Shown here: positions 22,239 through 34,491 of the stretch, one piece after another | How positions within the stretch are numbered: the first letter of the stretch is position 1 | Layout of the letters: every line of letters starts with the position of its first letter | Origin: Moniliella sp. 'wahieum' | Lineage: Eukaryota > Basidiomycota > Moniliellomycetes > Moniliellales > Moniliellaceae | Reading direction: 5' to 3' | NCBI GenBank assembly: GCA_003971905.1 | Contig: RSEE01000018.1 | Location: 1 to 64,000 of the forward strand | Length of the DNA stretch: 64,000 nucleotides | Program-made: the position numbers and the translations under genes | Notes under the pieces: generated by a model | Told to the model about the DNA's origin: nothing | The model's input: only the letters and a program-made list of their open reading frames with translations | The model's database searches: none

Positions 22239-23900
22239 TCATAAAGTGGCAGTACACTGGATACGTGCGTGGCAAGTTATGCTACCGGAGTCCGCTGGGG
22301 CAGTGGTGGGGCCTCCGAAGCCGCCGGGGGGGGCGGCGGCGAGCCCGCTGCCAAAGCGACGGGCGGGGGTCCGAGGGCGGCGGTCGGGGGCATCGTGGCC
22401 CTGGAGGAGCGCGCGGGTCTTGTCGCGGTACGCGGCCAACGTCAGGCTGGGCCAGCCTCGGGCGGGAGGAAGCGCAGGTTGGGTTGGGCGAGCCAGTGGG
22501 CGACGTAGGTAGGTCGCGGTTCGGACGTGGGCGTGAGGTGGCGGTACAGCTCCAAGGGACGCAAGTCGATGCGCAGGCCGGTTGGCGGGTAAGGGGGCTG
22601 GGGACGGGGGCTGGTCGGGTCGGGGCTGTGGGTGCGGCGGCAGGAACGAGGCCGGGTGACGCTCGTCTTGCAATAGTTTGGCCTCCAACTCGTCCACCAC
22701 CCGACCATTTCCTCCGTCCGTTGTCTGCCCTGCTTCTCCGGGCGGAACTCGGCATTGCCCAGACGCGGGCGCAGTTCCGGATGGTGGGCGAGCGCGGCAG
22801 AGAGCATGCGGAACAAGTGCATACGCACCGCGCCTCCCGGAGCGGGCGTCTTGAGCGTTTCGAGGATGGTCAGGTACTCGCGCCCAACGCCACCACGTGC
22901 GGGTGGGTGGGCGTGGGAGCGTGAATATGAGAGCTGGGTGTTGGCACAGGAAGCGGGGTGGCAAAGATGGCTGGGTTGGCCAGGTGCCCTTCAGCGGCCA
23001 TGATGGCGTCGGCTCCCGTAGCTTGCAAGGCATCGTCCATGTCCTGGGGGAGGAGCACGTTTCCGTTGGCCACGACGGGGATGCTCACGCTCTGCTTGAC
23101 AAGGCGGATCTGGTCCCAATCCGCGAGACCCGAAAGCTGCGCGCGCATCTCCCTCGTTCGCCCATGCACCGTGAGGATTTGCGCGCCGGCCGCTCGAGCA
23201 TGCGCGCATACGCCACTGTCCGTTCTGGGTCGGGGAACACACGCATCTGACCGTGACGGGGACCTTGGCGCGCCGATGCAGTGCGCTGACCAACTGGAAG
23301 ATCAGGGGCCATTCGTCAAAAACGCGCCGTAGTGGCCCTTTTTCGCAATGCCCTGAGGACAGCCGAGGTTGAGATCGACAGCATCGCACTTGTCGGCCAG
23401 GTCGTTGGCAGCGCCCACGAGCAGCTCGGGGTCGTCGCCACAGAACTGGACCACGAGCGGCCGGTCCGTATCGGGGAGGCGACGGCCGAGGTCGATGTGG
23501 GCCGCGCCCTCTTCGCCGAGGTGCTGGTTAAAGGCACCTTGGCGGAACTTGGCCTTGCCGGGGTTGTGGGCCGCGTACAGGCGGGAGTGGATCATGGGCG
23601 TGTAGCACAGGTCGGCGCCGTGGCGGCGGGCGAGGACACGCCAGGCAAGCTCGCTGCCGTCGACATGGGCGCGACAATCTTCGTGGGCTGGCCGAGGGCA
23701 CGCCACAGGTGCCAGGAGGCGAGCTTGGGGTGCTCGGGCGCGGCGGGGGGCGGGAAGGCGTCGAGGGGCAGGATGGGCGGGGAGGGCGGGGCGGTGGTGG
23801 GCACCTTGTGCTTGCGGGCGGCGGGCGTGGTGTGGAGGCGGCGCCGCAGCCCATCGCGGCCGACGGCAGGAGGCGCGTGGCGGAGCGCAGGCCGGCACAT
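22239..23900 (-). CDS. DUS1: tRNA-dihydrouridine(16/17) synthase
   Basis: FMN-dependent enzyme that reduces uridines 16/17 in the tRNA D-loop. The TIM-barrel signature runs in order: [65 protein letters not shown] (catalytic Cys), [30 protein letters not shown] and [22 protein letters not shown]-terminal region with [17 protein letters not shown] and [15 protein letters not shown] matches the Dus1 tail. The start is ATG 23900, with an Arg-rich N-terminus. At least four frame changes (near 23663, 23315, 23250, 23190) are each corrected by one base in a GG, AA or GGG run. A short intron near 22870-22930 is likely but not resolved. The exact stop is uncertain. Confidence 0.88.
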
Positions 23901-24348
23901 GCTGCTCCCGGCGCTCGACTGGGGCGGGCAGGGCCAGGGCCAGAGGTGGTGTGGTGGGCCGCACGAGAAGAACATTAGGATGAACGTTTCATGTGGCGTT
24001 TTCAACCCTACGGCTGTGGCAGAGACCAACATCCAGCTGGATGACGTAATGCCCCGCCCCCCGCTCCCCGCTGCCCGCCCCCGGCCGACGCGACGCGCCG
24101 CCCGAGGCGTTTCGCCCGGCGCGGCAGACACGCCCACCATCGGCAGGGAGTTGTGCTGGGATGGCTGTCTGCTCGTCGCCCGAGCCACTGGCCTGCCCTC
24201 GCCTGCAGCCTGAGTGCGCCGGCTCTCCGACGCTGGCGCCTCCTCCCCGCCGCTGCGCTCCTCCTCCCCGCCGCTGGCGCCTCCTCCCCGCCGCGCCTGC
24301 AGCGCGCGCGCAAGCGCACCCGCCTTGCCGAGCAGGTGCGTCTCGCCC
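23901..24348. promoter_or_regulatory. Divergent promoter, DUS1 / unknown gene
   Basis: Contains TGAACGTTTCATG at 23981-23993 and the 10-mer ATGACGTAAT at 24041-24050. The latter is an ATF/CREB-type site whose exact reverse complement occurs upstream of DRG1. Confidence 0.55.
24041..24050. promoter_or_regulatory. ATF/CREB-type site ATGACGTAAT
   Basis: Matches the TGACGTAA half of the bZIP (ATF/CREB) consensus. The same 10-mer, inverted, is at 34361-34370. Function is inferred. Confidence 0.5.
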
Positions 24349-27300
24349 ATGCCTCCGCGCTCCGCGCCCCCGCCGTCGCTCGTGCTGCCCCGCCCGCCGC
24401 AGCCGCAGCCGCAGCGCAGCATGCAGCGCTCTCGACGACGACGCGCTCTTCCCTCCAGCCGCCCTCCAGCCCCGTGCCCAACCCCTTCGCTGCGCGCCCC
24501 CCGCGCCTCGCCTCGCCCCCCCCGCCTCCCCGCCAAGCGCAACCAGCCCAGCACACGCCGTCCCAGCCTGCCTCGACGCCCAAGGGCCGGGTGCGGGGCA
24601 CGAGGAAGCGCGCGCCGCTCACCGCCCACCTCCACACGCTCCCTTGACCAGCTACTTTGCCCGCCCCCCTCCTGCCCCCCCGCCGCTTCGTCCCCTGCGT
24701 TCGGCAGCCTCCGCTGCTCCCCTGGCCCCGACGCGCCCGACCCGCCGTCATCGCCCAGCCAGCGAACGCACGCCGCTCGCCGCGACCGCGCAGCATCCAC
24801 GCTCCTGCTTCCTGCTGTCGCGCCCACAGCATCGACCGCAGCCGCCGCTCCGCCATCCACCCCGCATCTGCACCTACCGCTTCAACGGCACCAGCCGTGG
24901 TTGTATCGACATCCAGCCATGCCGATGGCGCGGGAGATTCGACAAGTGCCCAGCACACGTGGAGCCGAAGACACCATGGCCCTTTCCCAAGATGCGCCGC
25001 CAGCTCCACCAGGTCAGGAGGGTATCAACATGTCCTTGTCACCCGACGAGGAGCACGAGCCCAATACCAGCATGCCCTTGCCGCCCGACGAGGAGCAGGA
25101 GCCCAATCCCCTTGGCACCGCTGAGGACGAGGGTCAAAGTGTTCTGTCCTCCGTTGTCCACAATCCGAACCAATCCCAACTGAAACTGAACCCGGTTTAG
25201 GCATCAACCAGGCCGAACCCACGTCGCCCTGCCAGCTCAACGAGCCCACTTTGATGCTGCAACAACCCACGGATCCTTCCAAACCGCCACTGACGGACCT
25301 GCCTGCGCTTGGCACCGCATCAAACTCCTTCCTAGCAGGCCAATCGCCCGCGAGCAGTCTCACCTCCATATCTTCCTCATTCGAGGATAGCAGTCCCCGC
25401 CTCTCACAGGATGAACCTCAAGACGAAGCAGTCAAATCGGTTGGACCTGTTGGCCCTCGATGCGCCACCTTCCCCAAGCATTCAGGGTGGCCCCTCACTA
25501 TCGGATACCAATACAGAGAAAGACGTCTTGCGCCCTCCCCCCAAGCCGTCCTCCCCTGTCCACAACGGGACACTGACACCCTCAATTGGAGGCAGAGTTG
25601 AGCTTTAGTGACGAGGGTATCCTCTCACCGATGCTTTCGAAGCGGAGTCATCGGCCTCACCTTTCAAGGAGCCTAGTACGCGAAAAACGACACCACGGTT
25701 GACTGAGAGCGACAGTGACAGCGACGACGACGGGTTTGTTCTTCCAGCTTCGTTTCTACCCAAGGCACTTTCTCCAGTCCCAGACCCAGTCTCCGCTCCC
25801 CCCATCGCCCCGCCCAGGTCGGGAGAGTCATTCTTGGAAGCTATGCGGGCCCGTGCCGCGGCGCAACGGCGGCTCAAGTGTCTGCTACTTTGCCCGCCAC
25901 GGCCGATCCGACGGAAGATTTGTTGGCCAAGTTTCGAACGCAGGCGGCTGCGCGTGTCGCGCGCGCAGAGCAGCCAGCCCATTCCGATCGTGCCCCCTCC
26001 CAGCGTGCTCGAGTCTTCCATCGAAGGGGGTGCACGACGTTCCACGCGGACCCGTATGGCTCCTTCTCAAGCTCCTTCCACCCTGACTCAACCCTCCAAA
26101 CCGTCCACTTCTCGTTTCTGGATCGGCTCTTGGCTCAGCCCAAAGGAGCGCACTTCTGGGACCGAATCCTCGGCCATGGACGAGTTTAGTGCCCGCGTCT
26201 TGGCAGATGTCGAAGCAGGTCGTCACTTGGAGGACGAGGAGGAACAGGAGCCGCAGCGGCAATCCGAACTGATGGTCCTGCACCAAGAGCAGGCGCGGAT
26301 CCGTGCGAGCTTCTTATGCTCGGTGGTCCCAGCTGGGCATGTTGGATGAAAGGACCGATGAGGGGGACCAGGCATGTGCCCCCAAGGAGGACCTGCCCGA
26401 GACTGGGGTTGAACCCGAATCCAATATGCGCGCGCTGCTGGCGCTTCAAGCCCACGCATTTTCAAGCGCAAGCGTCTGGCTGACTCTTCTCCGACGGGAA
26501 ACGAGCAGTACGAGTGCGACCGAAACGTCGCCGCTCCGCCGACCCAGGAAGCGCACCACTAAATCTACCAACGAGGTAGATGTGGTGAAGCTGGTTCAGC
26601 AAGACGCTAGGACCCTCTCTGGTCCGAGTAGCGAGTCAGCCCTAGCAACCTTGTCGACCGCTGTTCTTTGGTCCACATCCTGTCCACCTACCCCGACCAA
26701 CTCCCATCTTTCCCCTCGGTGGAGGTGGACGGAGCCGCTCAAGAAGAGTGGAATCGACTTGGGTCAAATGCTCCGGTACGTGCGATTTTCCTATCTTCCC
26801 TTGCGGGACCTGCATTCTGACGCTCTCTATCTGTTGACAGATCCAGTCTTTCTGTGCTTACCTCGAGATGGGCTTCTTGACTGTGGATCGCCTCGCTCTG
26901 GCGAACAACCTTGGTCCGACGGGCCAATTGGGAGGCTGGCTGTTATCGCTTAGCCTACTGGCTCCCAATCCCTTGGCTACTGTGGTGGCCAACGCACTGC
27001 ATACACTTACTCTTTCGTCATCAGGCCCTGTACGGGAAGCGCTACTCCAAGGCCTATTGACCCCTACCTAGTGCGCTCTTTGCCATGGGAGCAACGGTCG
27101 AGGCCATCCGCGTTGTGTTCCCACACAGTATGATTGGGAACAGCGCTGCTCCGCCCACCCCTTCTTCCGGGGACAAGGGAATCGTCCTTACTCGCCCGGA
27201 GCGGACCGCCCGCATGGCACGTGCCTTAAACGTGGTGCAGGATGTAGCCCGGTTCAGTCTCTTGCCTCATTCGAGGGTGGACTTGGCAGTTTTCACCTTG

Positions 27301-28142
27301 CGTCTTGATGGACCATTCGAGGCGCCCGCTCACCCGCTGCCGCTCTGTATGCCAAGATTTGGTCGACGGGCCCGAGACAAGGGTGCCACCCCGGTGGAGA
27401 TGACCGCCGACCAAGTGGAACAGTTGCTTCACCGCACCTCACACTTTTTCCGCCAGTTGCCCCTGACCGAAGTCTGTTTCGCTGCGCTGCACTGCTTCCA
27501 CTTAGCTCGGACCAGTGCAGAACGATGACGCGACGACTGAGCGCATTGTGTCTCTTGTCGAACGACATTTCGTGCGATTCGGCGGTGGATCCGGATGCTG
27601 CCACTATCACGCGGCTTGCGGTTCTGTCGGAGCAGGCGGCGCACAATGCGCAACTACGAGGCAACCCGTACGCGCCGCCCACCGCGCAGGACGAGGAACC
27701 GGATTGGGCTCAGATTCGTGCCGCAGCGCACCTCACCACCTTTGTTGTGGGGGACGTTCGGGCGTTGCGCCCCAGCAGTCCGCCAGCTCGACCCGGCCGT
27801 AAGTCGCGCGCGACCCAGCCAAGCGCCACTGCGCCTGCCCTCGTTGGCGCCGGCGAGGATGGAGCGAGGACGGAGGCGATAGAGGCGATGGAGGCCCAGA
27901 AGGCGGCTCTCGTCCGTCTCGAGGCCGCGCTCCGGTTCCACAACGGAAGCATTACGGATCACAATGGGGCGGTGTTGGAAAAGTCGATGGCGCGCGATGC
28001 GCTGCTGCGAGCCTCGCTGCAGTTGCGATACCTCTTGCGCGCTGTGGGTGCAACCCACGGGGGATCAACTAAAAGCGTATGGCCCGTTGGATGGGTCACT
28101 TGGCCATTGGCCACTCGGGACACGATGTCCTTTCTTGTGTAG
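24349..28142 (+). CDS. Large disordered plus helical protein, possible Nse6/SLF2-like
   Basis: The N-terminal half is Pro/Ser/Arg-rich, then acidic and low complexity, with a doubled motif SPDEEHEPN / PPDEEQEPNPLG (about 25030-25110) and TESDSDSDDDGFVLPASFLP near 25700. The C-terminal third is helical: MGFLTVDRLALANNLGPTGQ, LGGWLLSLSLLAPNPLATVV, ALNVVQDVARFSLLPHSRVD, ADQVEQLLHRTSHFFRQLPL and a final EAMEAQKAALVRLEAALRFH. This layout recalls Nse6/SLF2 (CANIN) proteins that load the Smc5/6 complex, but no diagnostic motif proves it. Many frame changes occur. The start (ATG 24349, or ATG 24919) and the stop near 28142 are approximate. Confidence 0.4.
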
Positions 28143-28289
28143 TCCTTATCTACCTCGTCTCATTCTCTTTTGCGTTGGCGATGGCAATTTTCTTTGCTTA
28201 TAGGATGGGCACAGCTGTCTGCAAACAATTGGTAGGTAATAAGGAAATGGGAAAGGGAGATGGATGAGTCGAGTGGCATGTACGGTAGG

Positions 28290-29446
28290 TTACTCGAGAA
28301 TGATGTACTTTTGCAAGTGGGCAGGAATGGCGTCCAGCAGGCCCTTGGATTCGAGCCATTTGCGGGAAAAGAGGCGGGTCTGGTACCGGTACGCGCCATC
28401 GCACAAGATGGTGACGACGATCTTGCCCTTGCCCAATGCCTCGCCCATCTTCTTGGCCGCCACCACATTCAGCGCCGACGACGCACCAATGTAGATCCCC
28501 TCTTCGTCGAGGCAGCGGTACACCATTTCGATCGTCTCAGCGTCGGGGATGCTGACACTGTTGTCCAGTAGCTCGAGGTCGGGGCGCAAGTTGTCGGTAA
28601 TGCGACCTTGGCCAATACCCTCGGTGATCGAGCCGCCAGTACGGTCCATCAGCTTTCCGCCCGATTGGATGTACGAGTGGAGCACGCTGCCGGGAGGATC
28701 GGCGAGCCAGCATTGGACCTTGCCCTCGGAAATGTCCTTGAGGTAACGCGTTGTGCCAGCCAGCGTGCCGCCCGTGCCGGTCGCCGCGACAAACCCATCG
28801 ACCTTACCGTTTGTCTGGGCCCAAATTTCGGGTCCGGTCGAGTCAATGTGGGCCTGCCGGTTGGCCACATTGTCAAACTGGTTGGTCCACACTGCATTGT
28901 CCAGCGCTTCGGCGTGCCGACGCGCCTGGTGGTTGTAGTTGTCGGGGTTGTCAAACGCCACGGCGGGCACGGGGTGAACTTCGGCGCCCAGCATGCGCAG
29001 TAGATCAATCTCTTTTCCTGGCTCTGGGTTGGGCATGTAAATCACGCACTTGTACCCCTTGGCGCGGCACACATGCGCCAATCCGATCCCCGTGTTGCCC
29101 GCCGTACCTTCCACCACGGTCCCGCCCGGCTGGATCAAGCCTTTCTTCTCTGCATCCTCCACAATCCACAACGCCGCCCGGTCCTTGACGCTTCCTCCCG
29201 GCTCCATAAACTCGGCCTTGCCGTAAATCTCGCGCCCGTCTCTTGGCTCAGCTTGGCCAGGCGCATCAACGGCGTGTTGCCCACTGCGCCCACAAAGCCG
29301 GCACAGGCTGGGCGTACTTGCTCGCCACGTCCGCCGAGCGCACCGCGCCGACGTGGACAGCAGACGCGAGGCAGGCAAGCCCGCCCGCGCAGCGCAAGCG
29401 AAGCGAACCGCGCGCTGAGTGTACGTCCGAGCACCGAAGCAGCCAT
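28290..29446 (-). CDS. Cysteine synthase, mitochondrial type
   Basis: PLP-dependent O-acetylserine (or O-acetylhomoserine) sulfhydrylase-like enzyme making cysteine. Domains run in order: [35 protein letters not shown] (PLP lysine), [38 protein letters not shown] (PLP-phosphate loop) and the tail [20 protein letters not shown], ending QKYIILE. The start is ATG 29446. It opens an Arg-rich leader ([20 protein letters not shown]) typical of mitochondrial import, as in fungal Cys2-like synthases. No introns. Frame changes lie only in the N-terminal 80 codons (near 29235, 29300 and about 29360). The two that I can resolve need one G in GGG/GG runs. The catalytic body (28292-29230) is one intact frame. 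Confidence 0.93.
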
Positions 29447-30112
29447 CGTCCCCAGCAGGAGTTGGTTGAGTGGTGGCACAACGAGCAGAGCGCAGAGCAA
29501 CGCCCGAATCTTCCGGTGGCTTTGGCGGAGATATTGGTTGACACCGAGGGACGGTGCCCGTCAATGACGCCATCGAAGGCAGCCGCCCGAATCCCCCAAC
29601 GTTGCAAGTTGCACCAAAGCCCCCGTTCCGCCGCCAATCATTAATCAGTCCCAGGCATCGGCGTAATCAACGTAATCAACGTAATCATCGTAATCAACCG
29701 GGTGATATTGAGTCCACTTTTTTGTAAAATTTCCCCTCCGGCACGAGATGCGCTCGAACAACCAACCCCATCTCACCCCCCGACCTTGGACACGCCGGAC
29801 AGCCTGCCTCCCCATGCGACGCGCGACACGCCTGCTCTTTTGGCTCACATTCCAGCTGCAAGCCTACCACCCACCTTGCGTAGTACCCCGCACAGAGGCC
29901 CTTTTAGAAGAGCTGGGAACCTGACCAACAGAGTACATACAACATGCAATCATGGCATTGGGAGAACAATCGATGTGGCGAGGATGAGGGAGGGGAGAAG
30001 ATCCGATGTGAGCGTGTAGAAACACAGGTTATGCAATGCAGAGCGGGAGGAGGGGTACCAGGCTTGGGAGAGGAGGGCTGAATGGGGAGGTAGCATGCGC
30101 TGCTGGAGCGTA
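29447..30112. other. Intergenic, 0.67 kb
   Basis: Promoter side of the cysteine synthase gene and 3' side of PRODH. It holds the CGTAATCAA minisatellite at 29662-29697. No gene was seen. Confidence 0.55.
29662..29697. repeat. CGTAATCAA minisatellite (four copies)
   Basis: Four consecutive 9-bp units, one with a single change (CGTAATCAT). Confidence 0.9.
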
Positions 30113-32444
30113 TCAGCTGCTGAAGGGGACCAGACGCCGCAACAGTTCCGAGCCGGCGAGGTTACGCTCGATCTGAGCTGCGCCCTTGACCTTGTTGCCA
30201 TTCTCGTCGGTAGAGCCCGACATGACCGACTTGTTCTCAATCGAGCGGCGGACAAGGTAAGGCATGACGAGGTTGAGCGGGCCATAGGGGATGTACTTGA
30301 GGACCATGTGCGGTCCCGCCCCGCCCGAATACGGGTCAAACGCAAGCTGCAGACGGCGAGTCAGGCCATCGGCCATGCCAAGCAGTTGGCCAAACACGAT
30401 CCTGCCACGGATGTGCGGCTCGAGCTGGAGCATGACCAGCTCAGGCTTGTCCGTCGCAGGTACCACCTGGGCATCCGGCTGCTCGTAGTGGTCTTCCACC
30501 TCTTTGAGCCGCTGCGTTGGGGGGCGAGGCCAAGCCCAGATCGACCATACGACGGGCGACCTTCATGCTGCTCTGCCAGTTGTGCGTGGCAAAAATGACG
30601 CTGATCCTAGGCCAGTGGTCATCATTCACCGCAATGTCCGACGCAATCTCGTCAATCAACCGAACTGCACACCCATCAAAGCAGCGGTCCGTCAACGTCT
30701 TGTTGCGCCACACGGGCGACCGCCATTCCGACTCCTCCTCCCCACTCTTCGTCTCGGCGCGCACGAGAGCTTCAGCCTCGTCGAAGCAGGCGGCGTCAGA
30801 ACATCCTTCTTAGCCCACTGCTTGTTCTCCGACTCGACGTACGCCCCGCGCACCAGCTTGACGCCCACAGTGTATCCTTGTGCGCGAGCCCGCTCAATCG
30901 AGGAGGCCAGGTACGAAGGCGTGCGGCGCAGGTACGCCTGGTACGTGTTGAAGACCAGGGGTCCGGGCACATCCTCGCTCGGCACAGGCGGGGCTGGGTC
31001 CGACGAGCTGGATGAGCTTCCCCAGGGGAGCATACGCCTGTACCACGCGTCGCGTGCGTTGCCCCCCGCTGCGAAGCAGGAGGAATCCGATTAAACTCGT
31101 TGGCCAACGCCTCGTACATGGCATCAATCGCAGGTTGGAACCAACTGTACTCTGCATCCACCACCAGTCGCACATTGCCCACGTCGCGCGCCTTGATGGC
31201 CAACTGACGGAGACTCTGGTACAGTTCCTTGAGCGATTCCTGGTCTGCCCGGGGCAGGCCAGCAATGGGGATGGCCAGGCCGGCCGCGGCCAAAAGCCGC
31301 CGTTCACATTGAAAGGAGGTGCCGGCGTAGGCGGGGAAGAAAAGTGCTCGCGCGGAACGATGACGCTGCTGGCTCGCTCGAGCACAGTGGGATTTGAGCG
31401 CGCCTGAGAGTTTGATGGCAATCATGGTGGAGCCATTGCGTGAAGGACGATCTTTCAACTCTTGTGCTTCTTCCGCAGAAAGAGCGCCTTGCGAATCTGG
31501 GATGTGGGCAAAGCGGCCAGCCACTTCAACCGACTCCATCAAGTCGTCGATGATCGAGTCGTAGATAAACCGATACTTGGGCGGAGCAGGATTGGCTGCT
31601 TCAGCCAACGCGGCCTCAGCCTCCTTGCCCCCGCGGCGCATGCGGATGCGGTGTTTGGCCTGGCGAGTCATGGCGTCCAGGTCGGTCGTCGACCCATCCG
31701 TCGAATGGATCATCTCGACGCTAAAGTTGAGCAGTGCGCCAAGATTGTCGCGGGACAGGTTTTGCATCAAGGGGATACAATCCTCGGCACATTCCGCGCC
31801 GACAAACTGATCAGAGAAGAAGATGTGAGTTCATTGGAAGAACAAAGCGGACGAAAAAGCAGGCATATTGGGGACGTACTTGCTTGAAGAATGTTTGTTC
31901 GATAAGCCACGTCGTAGCCATGCTGACACCAGGAATCGACGTGGTCAGCCCCCAATCAAGCAACCCGGGCGCAACGTCAATCAGCTGGGGAATGCAGCAC
32001 ATGGAGTAGACAGCAAAGCGAGAGAGCAGATCGCTGGTCGACATGTGGCGGAAGGGGCGTGGGTCGACATAGGTAAGAGCTTCGCCGTTGACAGGGATGA
32101 GATGCGCCTCTTCAAAGGGCACCCTAGAAGCGCCGAGACCCGAGAGGGCATTGCGGTTCTTGATGACCGACTCTTGCGCTGTTTCGGGGGAGATATTGTT
32201 CTCGGTTTCAAGATCGAGCAGGTCGAGCTTGGGTTGCTGGGCTGACTCGGCAAAGAGCACACCGCCCGACTGGACGGTCGCCAGCAGCACCGCGAGCGTT
32301 GCGGCGCCAGTGCCCCAGCGAACATAGTCCGTCCGCCAGGGAAGGGCGAGGGGGGGCGGTGGAGGCGTGGCGAAGGACGAGGTGAGCGCGGCGGCCAGCG
32401 ACAAGGCCAGCGCGGCGCGCAGTGGCACTCACAGGGAAGAGCAT
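30113..32444 (-). CDS. PUT1: Proline dehydrogenase, mitochondrial
   Basis: FAD enzyme oxidising proline to pyrroline-5-carboxylate in the inner mitochondrial membrane. The start is ATG 32444, opening an Arg-rich leader (MLFPVSATARRAGLVAGRRA). A 73-nt intron runs 31879-31807 (GTACGT..CAG). Conserved barrel segments are LVVDAEYSWFQPAIDAMYEA, PLVFNTYQAYLRRTPSYL, GYTVGVKLVRGAYVESENK, ISVIFATHNWQSSMKVARRM, ELVMLQLEPHIRGRIVFGQL and the substrate-binding end VMPYLVRRSIENKSVM (R-R-x-x-E). The stop is at 30113-30115. Several frame changes occur, for example in a C-run near 32355, around 31400 and around 30520-30800. The gene is divergent from the Nudix gene with 337 bp between starts. Confidence 0.92.
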
Positions 32445-32781
32445 CCTCGCAAACAGCTGCAGCAGGGGGCTGGGGCGGGGGGGGCGATGGAAGGACGGCG
32501 TTTTATACGCGGTCACCCCCCGCCCGTTCGAACGCAACGCCAATTAAACCGAGATAAATTGATAGCCCGTCCAAGGCTTGCAAAGGCGTATAACCCGCCC
32601 CTGCTATTTACCCGTCCCACCCGGCGCCCGAGCAGTGTGCGAAATCAGCCGCCGCTGGGCCAGTGCCCGGCACGCAGGCACAACACTGCCCCCCTGCGCC
32701 AGCAACCAGCAGTCACGCTAGGGTTAGTCACGCCTGCTGTCTCTCAGATCTCGCATCTCAGTCTCAGTGCGACGGTCGGAA
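32445..32781. promoter_or_regulatory. Divergent promoter, PUT1 / Nudix gene
   Basis: 337 bp between starts, with an AT-richer core (AATTAAACCGAGATAAATTG) near 32540-32560. No known site was recognised. Confidence 0.4.
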
Positions 32782-34114
32782 ATGTCAGATTCCCATTTTT
32801 CCCAGACCATCTCGAGTATCCTCGACCGCGTGCGCTGCGCGTGGCAGCACACGTCAGATAGTGCGCCGGTCGCCCTGCGGCAAATTTCACCCATTCACCC
32901 GACCCGCAGGCTCAGCAGGGCGCAGCTTGGCAGCACCAGCCTCCCGCACATCTCCATCCCCGCCCTCGGATCTCGTTGCATCCCACAGATCTCCTCGGCC
33001 GAAACACAACCCGGAAGTTTGCCATCCACCACACGCCTCCTGTGCCGCCCCGCCCCTCGTCGCTGCCCATGCCCACCGACTCTCCTCGAGGCAGTCAACC
33101 TGTGCCACAACCACGACCCGTGGTCTGACCCTGGCTTTATCAAGCTCGTTCATGATCCCACAGGCCGCCACCTCGTCCCCCCGCGCCACGCCACCTTGGC
33201 CGCCGAGCGGCCCGAAGCGACCGCCAGCGTTATTGGCTTTGTTTCGCGCCATGTTCTCCCCAACCTCATCCGCGCCGGTATCGCCGCCGCGTCGGAGCCA
33301 GCAAGCGATGCAGGCACCCCCACCAGTCTCGCTTTGGTGCAGGCGTCATCCCCCAAGGGGGAGGAGGCCCTGTTCCTCTACCCTTCTAACCTGAGCTACG
33401 AGGCGCGGACACAGCAAATGGCCTCGGTAAGTGCCGCTCTTCGCGCTGGGCCAGAGTTCCCCTTTGTGGCCAAAGGATGGCGAGACGAGTTGTACACCAT
33501 TTATGGCCCCACTCCAGGTCAAAACTCTTCTCGATGGAGCGGAGCGTTTGCTCCTTGTTTGGCTTTGTCACCTTTGGTGTTCATGCCACCGCGTACACAT
33601 TGGGTGCCGATGCTCAATTCCATTTCTGGGTCCCGCGCCGGTCCGCCACCAAGCAGACCTGGCCGGGTATGCTGGACAATACGGTCGCTGGTGGTTTATC
33701 GGCCGGGGAGCGGCAAGTGGATGCGATGGTGCGCGAGTGCGAGGAGGAAGCCGGCCTCCCTGCTGACTTGGTAATCCCCCGTCTCAAGTCGGTAGGGACG
33801 ATGTCCTACTTTTACCTCTCGGGCCAAGGTGCTGGCGGGCTGGGCCTGTCGCAGCCAGAAGTGCAGTACTTGTACGACATTGAGTTGCCGGACGACGTGC
33901 GGCCGCACCCGGTGGATGGGGAGGCGGAGGAGTTTACGCTGTTCTCAGCTTCCCAGGTGCTTGAGGCGATTCGGACGCGCCAGTTCAAGCCCAATTGTGC
34001 TCTGGTGTTCATCGACTTTTTCCTCCGCCATGGCCTGCTGACCCCCGAGACGGAGCGGGACTATGCATTGCTCCCCCGCGTCTTCACGCCGACCTGGGCA
34101 TGGCCACGCCATAA
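32782..34114 (+). CDS. DUF4743/Nudix hydrolase (YJR142W-like)
   Basis: An N-terminal DUF4743-type region (PFVAKGWRDELYTIYGP) is followed by SLFGFVTFGVHATAYTLGAD and FWVPRRSATKQTWPGMLDNT. A complete Nudix box then spans GGLSAGERQVDAMV and RECEEEAGL (G-x5-E-x7-RE-x2-EE-x-G). Relatives include yeast YJR142W and plant NUDT20/24-like proteins, some reported to act on damaged thiamine diphosphates. That activity is inferred here. A frame change at 33516-33519 (GG where GGG restores PGSKLFSMERS) and another near 34078 set the likely C-terminus RLHADLGMATP with the stop at 34112-34114. The start is taken at ATG 32782. The region before 33090 is poorly conserved, so the start is uncertain. Confidence 0.83.
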
Positions 34115-34491
34115 CCCAACCTCATGGCGTATATCTTCATAATCTGCTCTGGTACGGATGTTATGCTATGCTAGGTAGGTTACTGTGGCCGGCCACCATG
34201 GATGGCGGGCAAGGCATCTTGGTAAGGAAGTGTAGGGACATGCAGCAACGATGATTTACGATGGATGATGGATGAGTCGACGAGACTCCCTGAGGCCTGG
34301 GGCCCCTGCGGCCTGAGGGTTTCCGCGCTAGTTTCCGCAGCTGCGAAACCGTCCGTTGAAATTACGTCATGTCTGCGTCCACTGGCTTGGTGCGCGAGCT
34401 GGATTTTTTTCTTCGCCCCGCTGCGTAACCCAACACGCTCCCTCGCGACCAACCCCCGACGCTCCTTGCCCTTGTCCACCGCTTGCCCACC
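34115..34491. promoter_or_regulatory. DRG1 promoter region with ATF/CREB-type site
   Basis: 377 bp upstream of DRG1. It contains ATTACGTCAT at 34361-34370, about 120 bp before the start codon. Confidence 0.5.
34361..34370. promoter_or_regulatory. ATF/CREB-type site ATTACGTCAT
   Basis: Exact reverse complement of the 10-mer at 24041-24050. Upstream of DRG1. Confidence 0.5.
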
